From contig NZ_QEVW01000009.1 of the NCBI RefSeq assembly GCF_003287275.1, positions 372,001 to 436,000 on the forward strand: a DNA stretch of 64,000 nucleotides, in the 5' to 3' direction. This document shows, in pieces, positions 57,583 through 64,000 of the stretch (positions within the stretch are counted from its first letter, which is position 1; every line of letters begins with the position of its first letter). The DNA comes from Paenibacillus taichungensis (GTDB taxonomy: Bacteria > Bacillota > Bacilli > Paenibacillales > Paenibacillaceae). Under the pieces are notes generated by a model. It ran no database searches and was not told the origin of the DNA. It saw nothing but the letters and a program-made list of their open reading frames with translations. A program made the translations under genes and the position numbers.

Positions 57583-57798
57583 ATGAAATGGCTGAACTTT
57601 GTGCGCAGGTTCAAATCAAACTCAAACGTAGTAAACCTATCCGATTACACTCCAAAAAGCGAAAGGAGGCAATATTGTTCCATCTGTAGTAAAAAAGTGA
57701 AGTCCATCGTGCATTATGCGACTTCCCTGGGAAATGTTGCAGGTGTATGCAGTTCTTGTAAATCCGTGGCGGAACATCGAGGAATGTTACCCATTTAA
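57583..57798 (+). CDS. Small zinc-ribbon-like protein
   Basis: 71 aa. Two Cys pairs (YCSIC and VCSSC) about 22 residues apart suggest one zinc site; a basic N-terminus (MKWLNFVRRFK) precedes them. The start follows GAAGAGAGAGAAAGAG. Family not recognised. Could regulate or bind nucleic acid, but nothing in the sequence proves it. Confidence 0.65.
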   Translation: MKWLNFVRRFKSNSNVVNLSDYTPKSERRQYCSICSKKVKSIVHYATSLGNVAGVCSSCKSVAEHRGMLPI

Positions 57799-57888
57799 TA
57801 AGGAAGAGATACGCTCAGGAAATAACATTGCTTTGATTTATGAGCGTTTTTGTAGTACATTAGCAAATGTATTCGAAGGAGGATTCTA

Positions 57889-58365
57889 ATGTACTCAGGT
57901 AGACAAGACGATACTTTATACATCATGACCTACACCTTAAACAGCGGTATCAAGGGTACGGTTCCACTGTCAAATAAGCAGATTATTGAGTGGCTGGATT
58001 GCTACAGAAATGAGAAGCGCTTCGTGACCGAAATCGGCAAGGAGTTTTTTGGATTGAATGCAGGATTGGTAGCAGATTTTAAAGTTCAGAATCATTTATC
58101 GGATTATCAGCAGACAATTATGCCTACACAGCAGCAGGATAACATGGAACGCTTGTCCAGCGCATATAAATCAACCGAGTTATTAATGAAGATTGATTGC
58201 AAATGTGGTACGGCATATGTTACGGAATCCCCATATAAGCGCACCAAATGGTACTGCACCAAGTGCAAAGAAATTGTATTTTTGGATGCCAAAAAAGGAA
58301 TGGTAGAAACGTCGCGTGGCGACGCTTACTACATGACCAACAAATATTTTGTTTCCCGGGACTAG
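57889..58365 (+). CDS. Hypothetical protein with C-terminal zinc ribbon
   Basis: 158 aa. An N-terminal region of unknown fold (about 1-95) is followed by CKCGTAYVTESPYKR and WYCTKCKEIVFLD, a compact CxC/CxxC zinc ribbon. Excellent GAAGGAGG site. Soluble, no signal peptide. Together with the preceding small Cys-pair protein it forms a pair of zinc-ribbon genes of unknown role. Confidence 0.72.
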   Translation: MYSGRQDDTLYIMTYTLNSGIKGTVPLSNKQIIEWLDCYRNEKRFVTEIGKEFFGLNAGLVADFKVQNHLSDYQQTIMPTQQQDNMERLSSAYKSTELLMKIDCKCGTAYVTESPYKRTKWYCTKCKEIVFLDAKKGMVETSRGDAYYMTNKYFVSRD

Positions 58366-58383
58366 CGGGAGATGACGAATGGG

Positions 58384-58412
58384 AAGCATCGCTGTGAGGC
58401 GGTGCTTTTTTG
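58384..58412 (+). terminator. Terminator after the zinc-ribbon gene
   Basis: 9-bp stem AAGCATCGC/GCGGTGCTT (one G-T) and TTTTTTG. Confidence 0.8.
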
Positions 58413-58486
58413 TGTGCACAAAAACAGCTAATAACCGAGATAAGCAGAGGTATATTAAGGGTATGCTGGTAAAGGAGTACTAATAA

Positions 58487-58513
58487 AAAAAGCCCTGAGG
58501 GGCTTTTTTTGAA
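58487..58513. terminator. Bidirectional terminator, serving tdk
   Basis: AAAAAAAGCCC-TGAG-GGGCTTTTTTT: short GC stem with A and T runs on both sides, downstream of the minus-strand tdk. Confidence 0.75.
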
Positions 58514-58586
58514 ATCTCAGGAAACCTGTAGCAGCAGATACCGCCGATCAGAACCTATAGATTGATTATGGAAAAGCTAAGTCAGC

Positions 58587-59180
58587 TCAGCATTCAACTT
58601 TGTGAGGAGGAATGAAGCAGCAGCGACAGCGCGGCTCATAAGCTTCGGAATCGCCAATCATGACGACAGGTCCAAGCGTCACAGGCTCTCCATTAACGAT
58701 ACGCTGGGTAAAAGCCGCATCCGGGCTTCCGCATACGGCACAGAATGCTGACAATTTCTCAATGTCATCCGCCATGGCGAGCAAACCGCCTACATATCCA
58801 AATTCCTTGCCACGGTAATCCATATTCAGACCATCCACAATGACATGTTTGCCACAGTAGGCAAGCTCCGAGACCAGTTCCATGATGGCACTGCTGAAAA
58901 ATTGTACTTCATCAAACGCAACAACATCAGCATCTTTGGTCTGATTCAGGATCATCTCTACGGATTCCGGGGTCAATTGCCGGGGAATGGAATGGGCAGG
59001 CAGACGATAGCCGATACGGCTAACTATCTCGTCTTGGGCAAATCGATCATCTTCGGCAGGTTTGTAAGCAACGACCTTTTTACGGCCAAATTGAATTAAT
59101 TTCTGACAACGGCGAATGAGTTCACCGGATTTTTCACTAAACATAGGTCCTGTAATTACGGTAATTCGTCCTGTTTGCAC
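58587..59180 (-). CDS. tdk: Thymidine kinase with unusual P-loop
   Basis: 197 aa. Type II thymidine kinase with the nucleotide-binding region TGPMFSEKSGELIRRC, catalytic FDEVQFF, lasso-like DGLNMDYRGKEFGY and zinc Cys in CAVCGSP and RCRCCF. The P-loop reads SEKSG where the family norm is SGKSE/T: a Glu replaces the last invariant Gly. It phosphorylates thymidine in nucleotide salvage. GTG at 59180 has GAGAGGAG ten bases upstream; an open frame to 59552 is antisense to another gene and is rejected. Confidence 0.9.
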   Translation of the reverse strand: MQTGRITVITGPMFSEKSGELIRRCQKLIQFGRKKVVAYKPAEDDRFAQDEIVSRIGYRLPAHSIPRQLTPESVEMILNQTKDADVVAFDEVQFFSSAIMELVSELAYCGKHVIVDGLNMDYRGKEFGYVGGLLAMADDIEKLSAFCAVCGSPDAAFTQRIVNGEPVTLGPVVMIGDSEAYEPRCRCCFIPPHKVEC

Positions 59181-59364
59181 AGTTCTGCTACTCCTCTCAC
59201 ATACGGGATTCAACAAAAAAAAGCGACCATTACAGAGTACCACAAAATCTTTAGTAAGAGCCAGAACTAATCTGAGCAGCTTTGTGTTACTATATGGATT
59301 GTTAAGCTGTTGGTTACGGCAGTGCTGTCCATAAGTCAGGAGCGATTGAAAAGAGGTGTAAACG

Positions 59365-59577
59365 ATGAGTGAAGCATTATCCGAGTTACATGAGCGATAT
59401 GAACGTTTGAAAAGACAGTCAGACCTTGACGAAGCAGCACAGGCGTTATTTGCAGATTTGTTCGCTGAAGCGGAGCGGCTGCAAACCAGTAATCTGACGC
59501 TGCGCAGAACGATTCTGAAGTCCTCTTCCAAAGAGTCGCGCATGTCTACCAAGCTGCGGGATGCATTATACGAATAA
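59365..59577 (+). CDS. Small coiled-coil protein of unknown function
   Basis: 70 aa, highly charged and almost entirely helical (SELHERYERLKRQSDLDEAA, AEAERLQTSNLTLRRTIL), likely a short coiled coil. AAAGAGGTG precedes the ATG with good spacing. Divergent from tdk; no family recognised. Confidence 0.65.
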   Translation: MSEALSELHERYERLKRQSDLDEAAQALFADLFAEAERLQTSNLTLRRTILKSSSKESRMSTKLRDALYE

Positions 59578-59602
59578 CCCGGAGACTACTCCGGGTTCTC
59601 TT
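59576..59602. terminator. Hairpin between convergent genes
   Basis: Perfect 9-bp stem AACCCGGAG/CTCCGGGTT with a four-base loop. It overlaps the end of the small coiled-coil gene and the end of the channel gene; the T-rich flank TCTCTTCT is weak. Confidence 0.6.
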
Positions 59603-59933
59603 CTGTCTGCAATTTGCGGGGAAATAAAATACCTGCGGTAATTCTGGCAATCATGGCGAAGGTGAGGCCGATGCCTGCAAACATATAGATGACCGTAAAT
59701 GCCTTGCCGAATCCGGTCGATGGTACAAAATCCGGATGTCCCACCGTTGTTAGAGTTACTGCGCAGAAATAGAGGGCATCAATCCAGTGCAGACCTTCAA
59801 CGCGAGTATAAAATAACGTGCCTGAGAGAAGTGTCGCCGCAGTTAATACAAACAGAGCAAGGAACTTCTGGTCCTTGAAGGCATGGAAAATGCCTTTGAG
59901 CAATCTTTTTAGCGTAATGATAAACGAGACCAT
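59586..59933 (-). CDS. Small two-TM potassium channel family protein
   Basis: 115 aa. Two membrane helices (FLALFVLTAATLLSGTLFY and AFTVIYMFAGIGLTFAMIAR) flank a pore loop (WIDALYFCAVTLTTVGHPD), the Ion_trans_2 layout, without a regulatory RCK domain. The selectivity filter reads TVGHPD instead of TVGYGD, so selectivity may be relaxed. ATG is at 59933, on the minus strand. Confidence 0.85.
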   Translation of the reverse strand: MVSFIITLKRLLKGIFHAFKDQKFLALFVLTAATLLSGTLFYTRVEGLHWIDALYFCAVTLTTVGHPDFVPSTGFGKAFTVIYMFAGIGLTFAMIARITAGILFPRKLQTEENPE

Positions 59934-60105
59934 GTTGAACCATCCTGTCTATGGAAGAGTGGGCATTGTGCATATTCAAGATGCTAACTCTGAATTTATG
60001 CAAATACGTGTTTGAATAAATAAGCATTATACCTGATTGAGTACCGTATATAAAGGCAGATGTAAGGTTCGGATGTTGAAATGTTGCGGAGCCAGAAAAA
60101 ATGAC

Positions 60106-60137
60106 AAAAAGCCCGGACTCAGGAAGTCGTACCGGGC
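60106..60137 (-). terminator. Terminator of the DUF2627 gene
   Basis: On the minus strand GCCCGG pairs with CCGGGC across a 15-base loop, followed by TTTTTGTCATTTTT. It overlaps the end of the coding region. Confidence 0.72.
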
Positions 60138-60442
60138 GTCTCTGCTTTGTCGGCTGAGGGTGCGCTTTTTGAACGAAAACGGGGTCCTACATAATTACGC
60201 TTGCGGTCACGGAACAGAATCCAACCTCCCAGAAAACTCATGCCTGCGGCGAACAGGACAAGTCCTCCACCAAAGGAGAGCCATTGAAATCCTGGTGAGA
60301 TCTGCTCGTTCCCATGCTCGGCATAATACAGGAAAAGGGCGTCCTTCATCATTAGAAAACCCTTCATTGCCATTAACCCGGGAATGACCAGAACAATAAT
60401 CGCCACGAATCGTGCAAAGATCAGTCTAGTATTCATCACCAT
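60119..60442 (-). CDS. DUF2627 family membrane protein (YqzF-like)
   Basis: About 107 aa. Two membrane segments (FVAIIVLVIPGLMAMKGFLM and WLSFGGGLVLFAAGMSFLGG) and a basic tail. B. subtilis YqzF (DUF2627) also borders the bkd operon. AGAAGGAG serves one of three close starts (ATG 60442, GTG 60439, ATG 60436); I could not decide between them. Here it is divergent from lpdV. Confidence 0.82.
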   Translation of the reverse strand: MVMNTRLIFARFVAIIVLVIPGLMAMKGFLMMKDALFLYYAEHGNEQISPGFQWLSFGGGLVLFAAGMSFLGGWILFRDRKRNYVGPRFRSKSAPSADKAETPGTTS

Positions 60443-60686
60443 TAAACTCCTTCTGCCTGAGGTTGACGTAAAATAAAGGTTGCGCTTACAGGTCATACCT
60501 GATTCCATCATAGCTTGGTTTTCAGAAGCTGTCCATGCGTTTCGGGGTCAAATTTTGAGTTGACCGCTCAAGGGGAGTACAATGGAATATAGATAACGTC
60601 TATGAAAAAGAGAATCATTCGAATCATCATCTTACAAATATATTGAAATTGTATTGAAATTATATGGATAGAGGAGAACATTAAAG

Positions 60687-62111
60687 ATGCCAATTACATG
60701 TGATGTTGCCATTCTTGGAGGAGGAACGGGAGGGTACGTTGCTGCCATCCGTGCCGCACAGTTAGGAAAACAGGTTGTTATTATTGAGAAGGATAAGCTG
60801 GGAGGCACCTGTCTGCATCGTGGTTGTATTCCGAGCAAGGCTTTGCTGCGAAGTGCAGAAGTGTACGCTGAGATACAAGAGAGCGAAATGTATGGGATTG
60901 AAACAGCTGGAGCAACACTTGTATTTCCTAAGGTTCAAGCGCGCAAGGATGCAATTGTGGAGCAGCTTCATCAAGGTGTGCAGTATTTAATGAAAAAAAA
61001 TAAAATTCAGGTCGTACACGCCAAAGGGCGCGTGATCGGACCTTCCATTTTCTCCCCTCAGAGCGGTGCAGTGGCTGTCGAGTTTGAAGATGGCGAGATG
61101 GATACGGTTGTGCCAACCAACCTCATTATTGCTACCGGGTCTCGCCCACGGGTACTGCCAGGTCTTGAGCCAGATGGTCGGTACATCATGAGCAGTGATG
61201 AGGCTTTGCGAATGGACGAATTACCGGCATCCCTGATCATTGTTGGTGGTGGTGTGATTGGCCTCGAATGGGCCTCCATGTTGAATGATTTTGGCGTCGA
61301 AATTACAGTTGTTGAAGCCGCTGCTCATGTATTGCCGGCAGAGGATGAAGATGTAGCCAAGGAAATGCAGAGATTGCTTGGGAAACGTGGTGTTCGTTTC
61401 CTAACAGGCGCCAGCGTTCTGACAGAGACATATAGCATACAGGAAGACGGTATTCAGATTGATGTCAAGCTGGGGGATGAGAAGCAAGAGACCCTGAAAG
61501 CGGACAAGATGCTGGTGTCGGTTGGTCGTCAGGCCAATGTCGAAAATATCGGACTCGAAAATACGGATATCAAACTCGAACGCGGATTTATTGCTGTGAA
61601 TCAACATTTGCAAACGGGTGAGGGACATATTTATGCAATCGGCGATGTCATCGGCGGATTACAGCTGGCGCATGCAGCGAGCCATGAAGGTATTTTGGCA
61701 GTGAATCATCTGGCGGGTGAAACGGTACATGCCGTCGAATCACATCGAATTCCGCGCTGTGTCTATACTCGTCCGGAAGCAGCGAGTATCGGATTCACGG
61801 AGCATGAGGCCAAAGAGCGTGGTTATGAAGTGAAGACAGGCAAGTTTCCATTCCAGGCGATTGGAAAATCATTGGTTCACGGAAGTCGGGATGGATTCGT
61901 GAAGGTAATCGCGGATTCCAAGACGAATGATATATTGGGAGTACATATGATCGGTACCCATGTGACGGAACTGATCGCAGAGGCCTCTTTGGCTCAGATG
62001 CTGGATGCTACACCTTGGGAAGTTGGACAGACGATCCACCCTCACCCTACTTTATCGGAAATCATGGGTGAAGCCATGTTGGCAGTAGACGGAAAATCGA
62101 TTGGAATGTAA
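60687..62111 (+). CDS. lpdV: Dihydrolipoyl dehydrogenase of the branched-chain keto acid complex
   Basis: 474 aa. FAD motif AILGGGTGGYVAAIRAAQLG, the redox disulfide GGTCLHRGCIPSKALL, NAD motif IVGGGVIGLEWASML and the C-terminal catalytic HPHPTLSE. It reoxidises lipoyl groups of the E2 subunit. Its position before bkdAA and bkdAB marks it as the BkdLPD/LpdV form. AGAGGAGAAC precedes the ATG. The upstream 244-bp gap shows no clear sigma-54 promoter and no bkdR. Confidence 0.95.
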   Translation: MPITCDVAILGGGTGGYVAAIRAAQLGKQVVIIEKDKLGGTCLHRGCIPSKALLRSAEVYAEIQESEMYGIETAGATLVFPKVQARKDAIVEQLHQGVQYLMKKNKIQVVHAKGRVIGPSIFSPQSGAVAVEFEDGEMDTVVPTNLIIATGSRPRVLPGLEPDGRYIMSSDEALRMDELPASLIIVGGGVIGLEWASMLNDFGVEITVVEAAAHVLPAEDEDVAKEMQRLLGKRGVRFLTGASVLTETYSIQEDGIQIDVKLGDEKQETLKADKMLVSVGRQANVENIGLENTDIKLERGFIAVNQHLQTGEGHIYAIGDVIGGLQLAHAASHEGILAVNHLAGETVHAVESHRIPRCVYTRPEAASIGFTEHEAKERGYEVKTGKFPFQAIGKSLVHGSRDGFVKVIADSKTNDILGVHMIGTHVTELIAEASLAQMLDATPWEVGQTIHPHPTLSEIMGEAMLAVDGKSIGM

Positions 62112-62161
62112 TCCGGACAGGCTTATGAGAAAGGTCCTTTCCTTTTTTGGGCAAATGGGAT

Positions 62162-62200
62162 TATAATAAGGTTAAGGCAAGTCTTAGTACCAGGTTATAA
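62162..62200 (+). promoter_or_regulatory. -10 element with FapR-like operator before bkdAA
   Basis: TATAAT at 62162-62167 is followed at 62184-62200 by TTAGTACCAGGTTATAA. This matches the FapR consensus TTAGTACCTRNTACTAA at 14 of 17 positions and forms the dyad CTTAGTACC/GGTTATAAG. FapR represses fatty acid genes and is released by malonyl-CoA. The -35 is poor. Functional role is inferred. Confidence 0.5.
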
Positions 62201-62250
62201 GATCGGGTAGTAAGACGGGCATAGGCTCTGATTAAAAGGAGGTACCTCAT

Positions 62251-63279
62251 ATGAGTTCAAAAGGTACTGCAGACGCGGTCCATCGGCATAAACAGCTGGG
62301 ACTTAGCGATGGTGAAGTATTGGATATGTACAAATACATGCTGCTCGCACGCAAGTTTGACGAGCGTTGCTTGCTCTTACAGCGGGCCGGCAAAATTAAC
62401 TTTCACGTATCCGGTGTAGGACAGGAAGCTGCGCAAGTAGGCGCCGCATTCGGCCTGGACCGGGATCACGATTATTATTTACCGTATTACCGCGATTATG
62501 GTTTTGTACTGGCGGTTGGCATGACTCCACGTGAGTTGATGCTGTCTGCTTTTGCGAAGGCGGAAGATCCGAATAGTGGCGGACGGCAAATGCCGGGTCA
62601 CTTCGGTCACAAAAAGCTGCGGATTGTAACGGGCTCCAGCCCGGTTACCACACAGGTCCCGCACGCTGTCGGGTTTGCACTGGCTGCCAAGATGAAGAAG
62701 CAAGAATTCGTTTCTTTTGTAACTTTTGGCGAAGGGTCAAGCAACCAGGGCGATTTCCACGAAGGTGCCAATTTCGCAGGTGTTCATAAACTTCCTGTGA
62801 TCATTATGTGTGAGAACAATCAGTATGCCATTTCGGTGCCAATTCACAAGCAGCTGAGTGGTAAAATATCGGATCGTGCACTTGGTTACGGGTTCCCCGG
62901 ATTGCGTGTAGATGGAAATGATGCACTGGAAGTATACGGTGCAGTCAAAGAAGCTCGTCGCCGCGCAATCGCTGGTGAAGGACCTACACTTATTGAAGCG
63001 ATGATGTATCGTTTGTCTCCACACTCCACTTCCGATAATGATCTGGCATACCGGACCAAGGAAGAGGTTGAAGAGAATTGGAAGAAGGACGGCGTGCTTC
63101 GCATGAAGAACTATTTGATCGATTGCGGCATCTGGGACGAAGCCCGGGATGCGGATCTGGCTTCCCAGCTTGCGCTGGAAATGAAAGAAGCGACTGAATA
63201 TGCAGACAACGCGCCATATCCGAAACCTGAGGACACTTTGACGCACGTTTATGCGGACAGCGAAGAAGGGGGACGGTAA
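62251..63279 (+). CDS. bkdAA: 2-oxoisovalerate dehydrogenase E1 alpha subunit
   Basis: 342 aa. Thiamine-diphosphate E1 alpha: LLARKFDERCLLLQRAGK, GRQMPGHFGHKKL, the ThDP/Mg motif TFGEGSSNQGDFHEGANFAG...ENNQYAIS and the phosphorylation-loop region YRLSPHSTSDNDLAYR. It decarboxylates branched-chain 2-oxo acids from Val, Leu and Ile, giving primers for iso and anteiso fatty acids. Ribosome binding site AAAAGGAGG. Followed after two bases by bkdAB. Confidence 0.95.
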   Translation: MSSKGTADAVHRHKQLGLSDGEVLDMYKYMLLARKFDERCLLLQRAGKINFHVSGVGQEAAQVGAAFGLDRDHDYYLPYYRDYGFVLAVGMTPRELMLSAFAKAEDPNSGGRQMPGHFGHKKLRIVTGSSPVTTQVPHAVGFALAAKMKKQEFVSFVTFGEGSSNQGDFHEGANFAGVHKLPVIIMCENNQYAISVPIHKQLSGKISDRALGYGFPGLRVDGNDALEVYGAVKEARRRAIAGEGPTLIEAMMYRLSPHSTSDNDLAYRTKEEVEENWKKDGVLRMKNYLIDCGIWDEARDADLASQLALEMKEATEYADNAPYPKPEDTLTHVYADSEEGGR

Positions 63280-63281
63280 TC

Positions 63282-64000
63282 ATGGCGGTTATGGAATATA
63301 TTGATGCAATCCGTCTCGCGATGAAAGAAGAGATGGAACGGGATGAAAATGTCTTTATCCTTGGTGAAGATGTCGGAGTCAAAGGTGGCGTGTTCACTAC
63401 AACCAAAGGGTTGCAGGATCAGTTCGGCGAAATGCGTGTCATGGACACACCTTTGTCCGAATCAGCCATTGCAGGTGTAGCCATTGGCGCTGCGATGTAC
63501 GGTATGAAACCTATTGCCGAGATGCAATATTCGGATTTCATGCTGCCTGCAACAAATCAGATTATTAGTGAAGCGGCCAAAATTCGCTATCGCTCCAACA
63601 ATGACTGGAGTTGTCCGATTGTTATTCGTGCGCCGATTGGCGGCGGTATTTTTGGAGGCCTGTATCACTCCCAATGTCCGGAATCGATTTTTTTTGGCAC
63701 ACCAGGTCTGAAAATTATAGCTCCATACTCGGCATATGATGCGAAGGGATTGCTCAAAGCAGCCATTCGTGACCCGGACCCGGTTCTCTTTTTTGAAAAT
63801 AAAAAATGCTACAAGCTGATCAAGGAAGATGTGCCAGAAGATGATTACATCGTTCCGATTGGTAAAGCCAACGTGCTTCGCGAAGGAGCAGATATTACGG
63901 TTATCGGTTATAGCCAGCCACTTCATTTTGTCATGCAGGCTGCCGAAGAGCTGGAGCGTGAGGAAGGTATTACTGCCCATGTACTGGATCTGCGTACATT
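63282..64000 (+). CDS. bkdAB: 2-oxoisovalerate dehydrogenase E1 beta subunit (5' part, cut by window end)
   Basis: First 239 codons of the gene; the frame is open at the window end. Transketolase-like pyrimidine domain: MAVMEYIDAIRLAMKEEM, FILGEDVGVKGGVF, DTPLSESAIAGVAIGAAMYG and the PIGGGIFGGLYHSQ loop, then the start of the C-terminal domain (ITVIGYSQPLHF). Forms the alpha2-beta2 E1 with BkdAA. AGAAGGGGGACGG before the ATG, overlapping the bkdAA end. Confidence 0.95.
   Translation, partial: MAVMEYIDAIRLAMKEEMERDENVFILGEDVGVKGGVFTTTKGLQDQFGEMRVMDTPLSESAIAGVAIGAAMYGMKPIAEMQYSDFMLPATNQIISEAAKIRYRSNNDWSCPIVIRAPIGGGIFGGLYHSQCPESIFFGTPGLKIIAPYSAYDAKGLLKAAIRDPDPVLFFENKKCYKLIKEDVPEDDYIVPIGKANVLREGADITVIGYSQPLHFVMQAAEELEREEGITAHVLDLRT

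Noticed and set aside
59181..59552. Extension of tdk upstream to give 321 aa
   Set aside because: The added region has no thymidine kinase homology, is antisense to the small gene at 59365, and a proper ribosome site precedes GTG at 59180.
60163..60175. CTTTTTGAAC match to the MITE terminal repeat
   Set aside because: Falls inside the DUF2627 coding region with no partner repeat or interior similarity; chance match.

Overview
The window looks like a chromosomal segment of a Paenibacillus-type, endospore-forming Firmicute. The evidence is the complete spoIIIA operon, spoIVB and spo0A, a spore photoproduct lyase, AGGAGG-type ribosome binding sites with frequent GTG/TTG starts, copper-amine-oxidase-like surface domains, and a gene order matching the yqh-yqi region of Bacillus subtilis. 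No rRNA, tRNA, CRISPR array, prophage or complete insertion sequence was seen.

Layout. 1-3.7 kb: the end of a YesM-type histidine kinase, its YesN-type AraC response regulator and a GH3 beta-N-acetylhexosaminidase. 4-6.3 kb: a large secreted PKD protein. 6.6-15.6 kb: metal homeostasis (zur, a znuACB-like zinc importer behind a consensus promoter and a Zur-like operator, mntR) with yidD, T-box-controlled metG, ccdA and splB interspersed. 15.8-18.9 kb: a secreted GHL10-type glycoside hydrolase, a patatin and a small membrane protein. 18.9-47.9 kb: the conserved core yqhQ, yqhR, aroQ, yqhT, efp, (lysC, comB), spoIIIAA-AH, accB-accC, Asp23/AmaP/DUF2273, nusB, folD, xseA-xseB, ispA, dxs, tlyA, argR, recN, spoIVB, spo0A. 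Spo0A starts sporulation, SpoIVB and the SpoIIIA channel act later between the two cells, and the metabolic genes supply fatty acids, one-carbon units and isoprenoids.

48.1-60.1 kb is a lineage-specific stretch between spo0A and the bkd genes. It holds an EAL/GGDEF pair, a FlxA-like protein, a striking iron-responsive cluster, a YiiX-like peptidase, zinc-ribbon proteins, a thymidine kinase with an altered P-loop and a small ion channel. 60.1-64 kb is a shortened branched-chain keto acid dehydrogenase locus (DUF2627, lpdV, bkdAA, partial bkdAB) with a FapR-like site.

The most unusual feature is at 51.1-55.3 kb. Two tandem paralogous ORFs each read without a stop from an AraC regulator into a siderophore-binding lipoprotein. 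In both, the linker codon stretch contains a Fur-box-like palindrome, a Shine-Dalgarno sequence, a start codon and a lipoprotein signal peptide. Other notable items are a MITE-like repeat in two copies, a separate 262-bp terminal-inverted-repeat element before efp, a possible structured RNA before the Asp23 gene, and a nested terminator before nusB.
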